The notes beneath the pieces were generated by a model, which was not told the DNA's origin, did no database searches, and saw only the letters and a list, made by a program, of their open reading frames with translations. A stretch of DNA of 64,000 nucleotides from Plicaturopsis crispa FD-325 SS-3 (lineage: Eukaryota > Basidiomycota > Agaricomycetes > Amylocorticiales > Amylocorticiaceae): the NCBI GenBank assembly GCA_000827205.1, contig KN832558.1:502003-566002 (forward strand), given 5' to 3'. Both the position numbers and the translations under genes were made by a program. Shown here in pieces: positions 24,454-36,123 of the stretch (position 1 is its first letter; every line of letters starts with the position of its first letter).

Positions 24454-24462
24454 CATAATGCT
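24454..24462. repeat. Target-site duplication, right copy
   Basis: CATAATGCT directly right of the transposon, identical to 23619-23627. Confidence 0.8.
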
Positions 24463-24547
24463 TTGTTTAGCTTCAAGCCCTACCTCAAGCTCAAGATCGA
24501 CCCTTGGGTGGAGAGAGAGGATTGAAAAATTCTTTGCTGAACAGTGT

Positions 24548-24917
24548 NNNNNNNNNNNNNNNNNNNNNNNNNNNNNNNNNNNNNNNNNNNNNNNNNNNNN
24601 NNNNNNNNNNNNNNNNNNNNNNNNNNNNNNNNNNNNNNNNNNNNNNNNNNNNNNNNNNNNNNNNNNNNNNNNNNNNNNNNNNNNNNNNNNNNNNNNNNNN
24701 NNNNNNNNNNNNNNNNNNNNNNNNNNNNNNNNNNNNNNNNNNNNNNNNNNNNNNNNNNNNNNNNNNNNNNNNNNNNNNNNNNNNNNNNNNNNNNNNNNNN
24801 NNNNNNNNNNNNNNNNNNNNNNNNNNNNNNNNNNNNNNNNNNNNNNNNNNNNNNNNNNNNNNNNNNNNNNNNNNNNNNNNNNNNNNNNNNNNNNNNNNNN
24901 NNNNNNNNNNNNNNNNN
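24548..24917. other. Assembly gap (370 N)
   Basis: Run of 370 N. The 234 bases before it (24314-24547) are identical to the 234 bases after it (24918-25151), so the gap probably joins two overlapping contig ends. Confidence 0.99.
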
Positions 24918-25151
24918 GGCCTTGGGAGTTATGTGTGGAATTAGAGTTGCTGAGTTTCAATTTAGCACGTGGATCAGTGGCTGAGGGTGGCTGCAAGACT
25001 CAACGCCGACTTTGCGAGATATCTCATAACTCCCAAGGCCGGGTGGGTAGGAGCCTGCATAATGCTTTGTTTAGCTTCAAGCCCTACCTCAAGCTCAAGA
25101 TCGACCCTTGGGTGGAGAGAGAGGATTGAAAAATTCTTTGCTGAACAGTGT
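24918..25151. repeat. Exact repeat of 24314-24547 (probable false duplication at contig join)
   Basis: All 234 bases match 24314-24547 at a constant offset of 604. They include 140 bp of the transposon's right arm, the target-site duplication and 85 bp of unique-looking flank. Because the flank is copied as well, this is not a second insertion; it is either an assembly artefact or a tandem duplication. Confidence 0.9.
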
Positions 25152-25429
25152 CATGAGTAAGGACAGAATAATATTTGTTCGTTTTTCGCGAAGCGTACGG
25201 GCAGATCACGATTTTTATAACGGTTCTCTTGGACTCGTATGTTCGCTGTCGGTGCAATCACCGATGCGTCCAAGTTTCTTTCCTTTCCTCATAGACCGAA
25301 TTCCAGAAGACATATCTTGCATTAGACGTATGGCATGGGCATGGTGAGCAAAGAGATGCAAGTGGGCATACAAGACGGGTGGTAGGTAACACACAGATAG
25401 ACCCGAGGGAAAATTTAGATGAAACCAAT
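25152..25429. other. Intergenic region downstream of uL23
   Basis: 3' region of the ribosomal protein gene on the minus strand, free of recognisable features. Confidence 0.4.
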
Positions 25430-26062
25430 CTATCCAAGCCGCTATCAGTCATGTAGAGAAATCGGGAGGCACGCAATAACACACCTTGTTGGCAACGTCC
25501 AGCGCATCGTGATCAGCCGTCAACCGGATGTATGCCTTCTTCTTTCCGTCCGGTCTGCAGGGTACACCATCAATGACATGAACATGAATTATTGGACCGT
25601 CAAAACGCCTCACCGAATGAGGGTGTTGATCTTCGCCGTCTGCACATCGTACAGCTTCTTCACGGCATCCCGGATCTGGCGCTTGTTCGAGCGGAGGTCC
25701 ACCAAGAACACAAGGGTGTTGTGCTCCTCAATCTTCTTCATCGCACTCTCCGTGTTCAGCGGCGACACAAGCACGCGATGTGCGTCCATGCGGGGCGCAT
25801 GAGGAACGGCCTTGCGCTGGTACTTGGGGTCGCGGGGAAGACGCAGGGTTTTGGGTCGGTGGAAGGAAACGGAGTGACGGGTCTTGCGCGAGGCGTGTGC
25901 GTGTGCGCCAACGAGCGCGGCTTTTTTGGCGGTCTTGGCCTTGGTGGCTTTGGGGTCGGCTTTGCCTGTGGTTTCGTTAAGATGGAGGCACCATGGACAC
26001 GGATCGACGGACTAACCCTTGGAAGCGGCAGCCTTGCCCTTCGTGCTCTTGGTGGCGGCCAT
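25430..26062 (-). CDS. 60S ribosomal protein uL23 (yeast Rpl25)
   Basis: Large-subunit protein at the peptide exit tunnel, binding site for SRP and the nascent-chain complex. The start at 26062 gives [16 protein letters not shown]; then an intron of about 55 nt (GTTAGT...CACAG) and a Lys/Ala-rich extension. The core follows with [73 protein letters not shown], then an intron, [20 protein letters not shown] and VANK. A short last exon probably gives RLG and the stop at 25430; this final splice site is the weakest point. About 155 residues, normal for eukaryotic uL23. Confidence 0.9.
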
Positions 26063-26558
26063 TGTGTCTGGAGATTGGAAAAGACAGTGTTAGAATCTAT
26101 GTGAGCACACCCAATCCAAGCTCCGTGGGCCATTGCTCAAACTGAGCCTCATCCGATCGTCCAACTGCCCATCCACCCACTTCCAGCCGTCTCATTCTCT
26201 CCCGTTCGACGCCATCTTCATACCCAGACCGTGCGGATGCAGCATGAAAGTCCGAGGGCTCACCTTGAGGAGAATACGGTCGGAATCGAGGTCGCTGGGT
26301 GGCACGGCGCTGAAACTTTCGAGGCGGATACGCTGGGTCCGTGGGAATATGCCGGATATTCTTCCCAAAACGAAAGAACGAGCTCCTGAGTCTCATCGGA
26401 AGTCGGAAACTTGGCACAGAGATCGCGCCCAGGTTACTATCTGCTTCGACGTTGAGTGCGACAGCGTCGAGCTATTGGTGCTCATCGTGGCCAACAGCGA
26501 CGACAGCCATTACAACAACGACGACGAAATCTACTTGACGGACGGCCCACGACGAGAC
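26063..26558. promoter_or_regulatory. Divergent promoter region, uL23 and membrane protein gene
   Basis: 496 bp between the uL23 ATG (26062, minus) and the ATG at 26559 (plus). The plus frame is open across much of it, but the translation is not protein-like, so I treat it as promoter and 5' UTR. Confidence 0.4.
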
Positions 26559-28463
26559 ATGTCCGACAATACCACTGCTGTCGTGTTATCTGCGCTCCTC
26601 CCATCGACACCATATTTACTCGCATATACACTGCCTCTCTTTATTGTGTCCTTCGTCTTGACTTTCGCAGGAGGCTTCCTCACCATAGACCGGACATGCT
26701 CTTTCCCCCCAGCGTATGATGCAATTCCCGGTGGATTCGATCAACGGAAGAGGAAACGTAGATTTAATTTCTTGCTCGAGGGTGGTGTGGGAGGCTTAGC
26801 AGCAGGCTATGTCTTTGGTGGTAAGCTGCTCGTATATTCTGGCCTGCGCACAGCCTGAGTAAATATTAGTTCATTTATCGACATTTCTGGCCTTGTTGAT
26901 CCCGAGTTTGACGTCTTCTGCTGCGTTGACGTCGAAATCGTTCTTGCCCGTCTGGATATTGTCCGCAATCGTGACCACGTTCCTTGCCGGTCGATGGAGT
27001 TTAATAGCATTCGGTGTGTCTGGGATTACTGGAGGGTAAGTTTCAAAACACTTAGCAATTGTAGCCCACTAACGCAGGCATCCAGATCCACTCTGGCGTT
27101 GTCCGTTGCGGTTATCATTCATCCGTCACAACTTGCCCGGGTAATCCTCGCCGCCATTCTAGTGCCTGCTTTGTTTGTCCTGTGTATTCTACCGTTGGAA
27201 CGCACTCGTCGTGCTTCTCTACGTCTCGCACTCTCGTCGACAGGAGCATTCGGTCTCGTGCTTTCTATTGCCTTGTTCTCCCATATTGCCGCCTGGGCAG
27301 ATGTGTGGGATCGCTTATGGGTTAGCGATGGGGAAGAATGGGGAACCGGGAAAGAGAAGGCGCTGAGTGCGGCATGGTCGCTTCTCCTCGCATGCGGTAT
27401 GGGTAGCGACTGGTTGCTGAAACGACAGTTCGGATCCAATCCTGACCAGGTAAGTCCTATATGTCGCGATTTATATTGTAACGTCAATAATTGATATTTC
27501 GACCGCTAGAAATGGGACCATTACCTCGCAAGCTACGCGACCAACCTTCCGGATCGTTCTGGTGACTTCCGCCCGTTGAAGTCTTGGTGGTCACGTCTTT
27601 TCTCCAAGTCCACCCCTTCTGATCCACTCGTATTCCCTCCCGACGATGACATAAAGTACCCGATGTCACCTCCGATGTACGACGGGCCAGTCAAACTGCA
27701 GAAAACCAAGTCGGTGTTGGGTGGTGGTGTTCCCGGAGCGTATGAGGCTCGACCGGGATTTCTGCGAAAGCCCACGCGAACGAGGTCGGAGGCTAAATTT
27801 ACGCGCCGCACAAGGGAGGCCGTCAAATTTCAGCCAAAGGACGGAGCACTCATAGATTCATCCGACGAGGAAGACGAGCTTGACGAGCTGAAAACGCCTC
27901 CCCTCGCTGCCCTGAGTCCTAAACGGCCTTGGCTGAAGTCGCAGCCCTCCACGACATCGAGTACCACACTTCACGGAAGCGGCGATGGTCATTACGAAAA
28001 GGACGTGCCCAGGCCGGGCTTTGTGGACGATGACGTTCCGGAGTACTCAGACTACGAAGAAGATGCGGCCGCGAAGCAACAAGCGCAACGTCGTAACTCT
28101 CGCAACGAGCCTGGCTGGACGCCTGCTTTCATCCAGCGTCATGCGTCGTCGGCGACCTCTCAGCGTACAGCTGTCGCAAACGACCCGCCGCCACTCGGTG
28201 CCGTCCCGGCGACGCCATCCCTCATCCAGGCGATAGATCGAATATCGGCTGCCCAGAAGACGGCGTTCAACCTTCAGGACATCCCGCAGCCCAGCACACG
28301 ACCCGGGCTCCCGACAAGTAAGTCGAGCGATGCTGGGTTGAATGAGGGTTTACCTAAGCAGCCACGGGTGAATTTTGGAGAGGAGGCGCCGGGCTTCGAG
28401 GGAGGGAGAGGCCATCGATGGGAGGAGTTTTGGCGGGATGTTGGGGCGAAGGCGGGAGTGTAA
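26559..28463 (+). CDS. Multi-spanning membrane protein with long cytosolic tail (DUF4203-like)
   Basis: Start at 26559 (MSDNTTAVVLSALLPSTPY). Hydrophobic segments: YLLAYTLPLFIVSFVLTFAG, GGVGGLAAGYVFG, HLSTFLALLIP, LPVWILSAIVTTFLAGR, the block around VILAAILVPALFVLCILPL, and AFGLVLSIALFSHIAAW. This makes about seven spans in the first 290 residues. Introns are at about 26820-26866 and 27046-27077, with a third after GSNPDQ near 27450-27510. The second half (about 27510-28463) is polar and disordered, rich in Pro/Ser/Asp/Glu, with SDEEDELDELK. This layout resembles the fungal DUF4203/TM7S3 family, but I recognise that only by pattern. Function unknown; a membrane location is certain from the hydrophobicity. 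Confidence 0.65.
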
Positions 28464-28800
28464 CCTTGTTTACGACTTTACGAGTTTTACGACCTTATCA
28501 TGTTTGGATTGACTTATTCTCATTACTTTTATTCATTGTAGTTTCGGTCCTCAGGCCTCAGGTCTGAACCAAGTCTGAAATGTGTATGAGCTCTGAGCTC
28601 TGAGGTTCACAGTATCGACTTCAAACTTCATCCGGTGGCCAGTCAATACGGTACCCACTGAGTTCATGAGGGCCTCACAAAAAACTGTGCACGACGAGAT
28701 CCTGATAGGAAGAGATGGCCTAGATATGATGAATACAAAGCGAATACATGAAAACAAGGTGTAGATGATAAATGATATGCACGTCAATGCAGGAACACGT
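28464..28800. other. Convergent 3' intergenic region
   Basis: Short AT-rich space between the 3' ends of the membrane protein gene (+) and BMS1 (-). No other signal. Confidence 0.4.
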
Positions 28801-31800
28801 TCAAGTTTTACGCCGCTTGCTCCCCCGGCCCTCCTCAACATCGGCGTCCCGCTTACTTTTCTGCCCCGCTACCCGCATATACTCCTTCCGCTTCTCCTTA
28901 TCTTTCTCACTTTTCTTCGCCTCCTCCTTTTCGACCTTCTTCCGATGAACCGCCTTGCGCTCCTGCTGCTTTTCTTTCCGCCTCCCGACCTGGTCTTTCC
29001 GCAGCGCCCGTATTTGCTGGAGCAGCGCAACGGCTTTCTTTTCTTCGGGTTCTAGGACAACAGCACGCTTCTGCATATACGTTTGCTGGCGTTGTGGCTT
29101 CATAAGCTTCGGCTTCGACGCGTATGGCAACGATGCCTGGAGCTTCTTGGGGACCTTGAGTACATTGAACCTCCGCGCAGGCCGCTCGATAGGTTTGTAC
29201 GCAGAGTTGATGTTTAGAGGCGTTTTGACGTTTTCGTCGCGGCGCACTTGGCCGGTCAGACGCATGCCTGTCCAATGCGTCTTATCGGAGAGGAGAAGGG
29301 ATGTGACGGGGTTGTAGAATTTTCTGGGTTGGATGGAATACCACGCGCGTAAAAAGATGATGTCTACAAAGCCTGATCAGCAGAGTCGAAAGAGGGCGAT
29401 ACGAAGATACATACCGCTCATGAGCACCTTGTCTTCAAAGGTGGCCCTGAAAGCACCGTCCGGCTTTCCAAGGGCCTTCTTGACTTGTCCCCTGATGCCT
29501 GACACAGTCCGTATATTGGCGCCCTCGAATTTCGCCACCTCGAGTGCGCTGGTGAACATATCCTTGACGAACGCAGTGTTCTTCCAGATCTTGTATGGCA
29601 CACCCGTCAGCTTGATCTTCTTGACGATCTTGACAGAACGGTCGATATCGAGCACGACCCCTGTCGCTGATACTCGGAATGCTGTCGTCTCGCCGGAGAG
29701 CGAGTTGAACGCGCAGAAGCCAGTGTTGGGCAGTGCTACCGGTCCATAAAACGTTGCGTAGCAATGCATGTGTTCCGGCGTATATTTGAGCATGCGCATA
29801 CGGATAGAGTGATCGTCGAGAGAGTATATGGGCACAGTCTGAAAGCGTCGCCAGCCAAGGGAGAATATGAGCGGATCGTTTGTTTTGAGCGTCTTCGTAT
29901 ACCATCTGTGGCGCTTGATCCGTACTTGGACATACCCAAAGCGCTCCTCCGCGGGGAGTAACCCACCAACGACCAGGGGATATGTGGGATCGAAGTTCTC
30001 GATCATTTCGCAGGGAACATTGGCAAGTTCGATGCGCAGATACGCGCCAGGCCGATATCCTTCGACGAGAGCGCGCGATTCTGCATCTACGCCCTCAAAT
30101 TCGTCGCGATTGAGTTGCAGTTGACGAGCCATCTCGTCCTTCTTCTCGTCATAGAAATCCATCTTGGATGATTCTGGATCATCGTACTGCTCGTCGAACT
30201 TGCGCTTGAGAGCCTCCTTCTTCGCAGCAAGGGCAGCTGCGCGGGACGTTTCGCTGTCTTGGGCAGGCGGTTTCGGCTGCGACGGTCCTTCGCCCGAATT
30301 ATCACCCTCGAGGTCCTCAAACTCTCCGCCTTCCAAGTCTTCGTAAGCTGCATCGCCTTCACCCTCTTCGTCCTGACCCCCGCCTGTGATAAACAGGCCC
30401 CGGATTGACTCCAGCATATCATCGTCCTCCCACTCTTTCAGATCCTCTGCGGTGATAGGCTCCTTCGTCATATCGAGTTCCTCGTCTTGGTCCGCGTCGC
30501 TTTTCCTAACGCGGAAGAAGCCATCATCATCATCCATATCCGAGCCAGCGTCTTTCGTATCGTCGTTGCGAAGGATTTGTTCAGGCGATAGGGTGCTGGA
30601 GTAGATCAATTTCATCCAATCTTTTTGGCGTCCTGAGCGTGAGTGGAGAGCGAATGATGCTTGGGCCTTCTCGGCGAGATTAGCCTTCCAGTGAGGAGCA
30701 TCATCATCGTCTTCGTCCTCATCGCTAGGAATATCCGCATCCTTGTCCACAGGAACACGGGCTCCGCCATCGTCGAGGTCGCCACCTAGATCCGAGTCGC
30801 TGTCTGCGTATTCGATATCGCCTCTCTCACGTCCAGATGGCGTAGGCACATGACGCTTAGGCTGGCGTCGCGTGGACCGGCCGTGGTCTCCTGTCTGGAT
30901 ATCCTCATCTTCAGAACTATTTTCGCCCTCCATATCCGACTCGTCCTCCGAGCCAAACTCCTCCGCGTCTTCGTCGCCATCTTCACTGCCCTCTTCACTA
31001 GACTCGTCGTCGCCGCCATCAGCCCCCTCCTCGTCACTACTCTCCTCTTCGCCCATTCCCGAAGGATCGACCGTGAGGTTTTTCGACGACGAACCAAAAA
31101 GCCTGATATGACTCTGGGCCATCGCGTCCTCGAGGGTCGCCCCAGCGTCCTGCATATCCATGACCATCTGCTCTCCTTCGCCCTGCGGCACGGCCGCATT
31201 TCCTCTTGTAAAGCTCCCTGGAACATTGATCCATACCGCGTCCTTGTCATACACAACGCCCCCCACATCGCTCATTGGGGCATGGATGAGCAGTTTCTTC
31301 TTCTCGCTCAACTTTCTGCGCTTTTCGGAATCCGCGTTCGGGAGAGGACATGGATCGCCGAGTTGGGTGACATTCTGGATGTCGATATCACCGACCCCGG
31401 GTATGTGTACTTTCATTCCAGAACGTATATTTGTCCCGCGTAGGAAGCCGTAGACCGTGACAGTGCGGTCGCATTTGCCCTTCGAGGTTCGGATTTGCTC
31501 GCGAGGAGTGAGATCCTCAATTCGGTCTGCAAGGAGATAGGGATGGGTATTGCGAAAGATCAAGGGCCTGAATTTCATGACCGAAATGAATCGCGAGAGA
31601 TTGAGAATTTCGTTATCAGGATAGCGTCCATTGAGCACGCCGGAAAGATAGAAAAGTTTTGCGCCAGCATAAATCTCCGTCCAGAAACGCTTTTTGAGGG
31701 TCTTTTTGGACGCTTTGAGGGTTGCAGCCTTCTTGATGAGGTCGAGATGCGTGAGGACGCCGATGACTTTAGGAAACCCGTGCGACTGGAGCACATTCAA

Positions 31801-32381
31801 GAACTCAAAGGTTTCCTGGTGCAGTCTTAGGTTCATGCGTTCAATTCGACAAAGAGTAACGCACCATTTCGAAACCATACGACCCGTCGATCATAAGCAA
31901 TACAAGGTCGGCAATCTTTCCGATGTCAATCATCGAGTTGAGGTCGTTGTTGCACTCTACGAATGTCAAGCGCCGTTTCTTGCCGCTGACAACAGTGACA
32001 GGCCCCTTGACTTCGTTGAGTGTTTGCTTGGTGTGCCGTCGGACAAGACTCTTGAGCAGCGTGCTCTTTCCGACGCCTGGAGGTCCAACTATGGCGACAA
32101 TTACGGGAGGGGGGTCGTCATCGGGGGTTCTGTTTACAAGGGGGACGTGTAGACGGGTTTGGTCGCGCTCGACATTACGACGGCCCTGTCGGTCTGCGCG
32201 CCGACCTGACTTGGGGGCAAATGCCTGTTACAGAGAACGCTATGAGTTTTGGATCAAATGCAAAGAGGAAAAGACGGACCTTTTCATTGAAGCCATGCTG
32301 TTTTTCCTTTCCCTTTTCCTTCTTGTCGATTTTACCGCCGGACTGCGCTGGACGATGAGCTTTGTGCGGTCTTTCCTCCAT
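28801..32381 (-). CDS. BMS1: Ribosome biogenesis GTPase BMS1
   Basis: Nucleolar GTPase of the small-subunit processome that recruits Rcl1 and is needed for early 18S rRNA processing. The start at 32381 gives [20 protein letters not shown]. An intron follows GFNEK, then [18 protein letters not shown] and the P-loop [15 protein letters not shown]. Next are [44 protein letters not shown] and the AARP2CN domain ([16 protein letters not shown]). A very acidic Asp/Glu/Ser stretch spans about 31100-30300. The C-terminal RIBIOP domain carries [56 protein letters not shown] and a Lys/Arg-rich tail ending at 28801. At least four introns. Length near 1,100 residues fits the family. Divergent from CHL1. 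Confidence 0.95.
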
Positions 32382-32524
32382 GATCGCTCGGTCCAGAAAA
32401 GTTTAGCGGAGGTTTTTCGATTCGCGTGCAAACTTCCGAGATCCGACGACGCGTCGAGGGCACGTCCGGATTTTGGAACGCGACTTGTCAAAGCCATTCA
32501 TTAACATTGTCTGTAACCACCACC
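32382..32524. promoter_or_regulatory. Bidirectional promoter between BMS1 and CHL1
   Basis: Only 143 bp separate the start codons of the two divergent genes, so their promoters must overlap. No TATA box recognised. Confidence 0.5.
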
Positions 32525-35500
32525 ATGTCGCTCGAATTACCAACGCCAGAGTCGTTTCCTGCTTTTCCGTATGACACACCTTACTCAATACAAGTCGATC
32601 TTATGCGGCACTTGTACACCGCCATCGAAGGGAGGAAGATTGCCATCGTCGAAAGTCCTACTGGCACGGTAGGTAAACGCGATCTGCACGCGTAGATATT
32701 GGATCTGAAATACTGTAAAGGGGAAAACACTCAGTCTCTTATGCGGAAGTTTGACGTGGCTTGCGCACGAAAAAGATCGTGCGCGAAAGGGGCAGCTCGC
32801 AGCACTGGCGTCCGGTGACGGTACGCATATTGCAATTGTGTCGGCGCCAAGTCATGTACTGATGCGCGCGCAAATCATAAGAAGTCGACTGGGTGGTAGC
32901 TCAGACTGTTGACCGCCATCGCCGTGCACTCGAAGCCGAGGAACTGGAATACGAGGCACGACTTGCAGAGGCACGCAAACGGGAGGCGCTTTTGAAGAGA
33001 GTGGCAAAGGGACGGGTCACGAAGAGACCTGTGTGTTTTAGCTCATATTATTTGTGATCTGACTTTAACAAACAGTGACCCCCGCAGAAACTACAAGAGA
33101 CTTCTGTTAAGGAGGACGAGGACGACGCTGCGTTCTTGCCGGAAGATGAAGAGGCAAGAGGTGCAGATGACGATAATAATTTATCTCCTGCAGTCCGGGC
33201 GCTCATGGAAAAGTACGTTGCCTTTTGGATACCTTTCAGATAGATATTTGACGAGGCGAAGGCTGAACAAGGGGCGCGCTGGAAATAATGCTAGTGAAGC
33301 TGAACCTGTGTGCACGAAGATATACTACGCATCGCGCACTCATTCGCAACTGACTCAAATTCTCCCGGAGTTGCGAAAATTGAAGCTTACACCTGTGCGC
33401 CTCCCACCCCCTACGGCCACTGCGGGACCTTCGCACCTCCCACGGAAACGTGAACGAGACGACGAGGAGAGCGACATAATTCGAGGTTTTACGAGAACAG
33501 TGACACTAGGATCGCGGAAACAATTGTGCATCAATGAAGACCTTAAGAAGAGAGGTCGAGATTTAGACGAAGGTTGTCGAGAATTGCTTGGTGGTATGTG
33601 CCGTATAGCTTTGTCCTATTTTGCAGCGTGCCTCTGATCCTAGCGTTGAAGAGAAAAAGGAGAAACGATGCCAGCACTTGCCACCCGTCGATGAGGATAC
33701 GCGCATGACCGACTTCCGAGATCAGATACTGGTACGTCCACGCCTTGATTAGCAAAGATGTCTAACTTGACTCGAAGCTCCAACGGAATGGTAACCGTAA
33801 CCGTATAGGCCTCACCCAAAAACATCGAAGATCTGGCAGAGGCGGGACGCATTGCTCATACCTGCCCGTATTTCGCTTCGAGAAGAGCCATTCCACAAGC
33901 TGAGGTACGTTACTCCATATTCACCGCTACGTGTTCAGTTAGACGTTGCATTTAGCTGGTGACACTCCCTTACAACCTCTTGTTGTCAAGGACGGCGCGT
34001 GAAGCACTGGGGATCGACCTTACAAACCAGATTGTAATCATCGATGAAGCTCATAGTAGGCGTTCCTCTTGCGATCTGTTACAACCATACTAAGTAATGC
34101 CAGATCTTATTTCGACCCTTCTGTCACTCTCAGCTGTACGGCTGTCCATGCAGACTTTAACGACCTCTCTCGAACAAGTATCTATCTACTATTCAAAATT
34201 CCGTGACCGTCTTTCTGCCCGCCACGCCCTCCACATCAAGCGCCTTGTCGCGTTTTTGACTGCGCTCAAGGCATACGCCGTGGAGTGGGGCGAGAATAGC
34301 CATGTAGGCTCGAAGAAGGCAACAGATAAGACGGAGGTGATGACCGTCGGTGACTTTGTACAACGGTTGGGCCGGAAAGTAGAGGGCATCAATCTCTTAG
34401 AAATTGAGGCCTATTTGCGTGAAAGCAAGGTGGGCTCTCTCAGCGTTCCGAACCATAGTCTTCATGAGGATGCGTATTGACAATGGCATCCTTAGATTGC
34501 ACGAAAAATAAGCGGATATTCGGACAAGGCCGCAATCAAGGCTGCTGGAAACGGTATGGACATGCAGTGCTGTCCCCTCGTTTAGTTACTGATTACTCTA
34601 TAAAGACCCTGCCAAGCTAGCACACCTGCGGCGCGGCGCTACACCACCCCTCCACGTTGTGGAAGCGTACTTGCTTGCATTGTCGTCTGCTAACGATGGT
34701 GAGCAGTTGGTCATGCCTTCAGCAGCACTTTATTGATATGTTCCAGATGGCCGGGTGACTCTGGCATTCTCTTGCCGCGATGGCGGCCCAGAAGTTCTTG
34801 AGATGAAATATCAGCATCTAAATCCCGCGACTCACTTCCGCGAAATTACAGACGTTGCTAGATCTATCATTCTAGCGGGTGGTACGATGTCTCCGGTGCG
34901 CGCAGGTACCTTTTTTATTGCGTTGTCTAACGGTGTGTTTCGAAGATGTCCGATTTCACAAGCCAACTATTTTCGCATATCCCTGCGGAGAGATTATCGA
35001 CTTTCTCTTGCGGTCACATCGTACCGGAATCCAATCTCCAAACCATAGTCATGAGCAAGGGTCCTCGGGGAGGTGACTTAGCCTTCAAATTCGGAAACCA
35101 GGGTGATCCGAAATTAGTATGTCTCATTCCTCATTTTCCATGTGTATCCCGCTCAAAGGATAGATAGATCGCGGAACTAGGCCAAATCTTGTTGAACTTT
35201 ACCAGCTTAGTACCGGGTGGACTCGTCGTATTTTTTCCGTCGTACAAGTTTCTCAACGCTGTCAAATCTGCTTGGGAGACACAGGGCTTATTGCAGAAGC
35301 TAAACAAAAAGAAGAAGGTATGTCCCGTGCATGTTCTGACATCCAAATTGCTCATATGTGTGCGGCTTGAAGGTTTTCTTAGAGCCCCAAGATAGTAGCA
35401 CCGTCGAAGAGACATTGGCGCAGTACTCTCAAGAAGTTCATAGAAAGGTGAATACTGGTGGAACTTGTAATAAATCCTGCTAACGCATTAGTACAGAATG

Positions 35501-35975
35501 CCGACGGGAAAGCTTGCGGAGCCCTGCTCCTTGCAGTGATAGGTGCCAAGCTCTCTGAGGGGCTCAACTTTTCAGACGACCTCGCTCGATGTGTCGTCAT
35601 CATAGGTCTTCCATTTGCCAATCTAGCGTCACCCGAACTTCAGGAAAGAATGAAGTACGTAGACCATCTACGAGGCAAGGCAGGCGCCTCGACAGAGCTG
35701 TACACGAACATGTGTATGAATGCAGTCAACCAGAGCATCGGCGAGTAATTCCTTCACTACAGCAGGCTCGTGGAGGCTAATGGTAGCTCCGTATAGGAAG
35801 AGCCATTCGCCACAGAGCAGACTGGGCGTCTTTAGTCCTCATCGACTGTCGCTATGCCACAGCTACCATCCATTCCAAGCTTCCAAGATGGATTGGTGAC
35901 AAGAAAACCATTACCGTTAGCTTCGGACAAGCCATACGAGAAATGGGACAGTTTTTCAAGCAGAAACGAATATGA
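32525..35975 (+). CDS. CHL1: ATP-dependent DNA helicase CHL1 (DDX11 family, Fe-S)
   Basis: Superfamily 2 XPD-like 5'-3' DNA helicase required for sister-chromatid cohesion and fork processing. Start at 32525 (MSLELPTPESFPAFPYDTPY). The Walker A motif ESPTGTGKTLS is split by an intron right after TGT. Then come YYASRTHSQLTQILPEL, candidate iron-sulphur cysteines (RKQLCIN, GCREL, KRCQHL, HTCPYFASR), the DEAH box in VIIDEAHN, GGTMSPMSDF, FSCGHIVPESNLQ, GGLVVFFPSYKFL, GAKLSEGLNFSDDLARCVVI and the motif VI end VNQSIGRAIRHRADWA. The last exon ends MGQFFKQKRI with TGA at 35973-35975. At least twelve small introns are needed. About 850 residues, as in the family. All helicase motifs are visible. Confidence 0.93.
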
Positions 35976-36123
35976 ATCTTAGAAAGTATGGAACCCACGT
36001 CCTGTTTGTCTTCTTCATCGGACGATATGTATTACGCAGTAAAACTTTGGAATGTAAACTAATGTATAAACATCATTTATGCCTGAAAATCTACTTGTTC
36101 TGTCCGTACGAGGGAATGAATTC

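Noticed and set aside
23574-24525. Two similar 90-125 residue frames with a shared sequence around CVELELLSFNLARGSV
   Set aside because: They are the same transposon arm read in both orientations, not a conserved protein; they do not cover the element and lack any domain.
24365-25129. 254-codon frame (+) and 208-codon frame (-) running through the N gap
   Set aside because: They exist only because N codons were read as open; both ends are transposon arm sequence.
25592-26104. 170-codon plus-strand frame over uL23
   Set aside because: Antisense shadow of the ribosomal protein exons.
30850-31443. 197-codon plus-strand frame over BMS1
   Set aside because: Antisense to the acidic, repetitive Asp/Glu region of BMS1.
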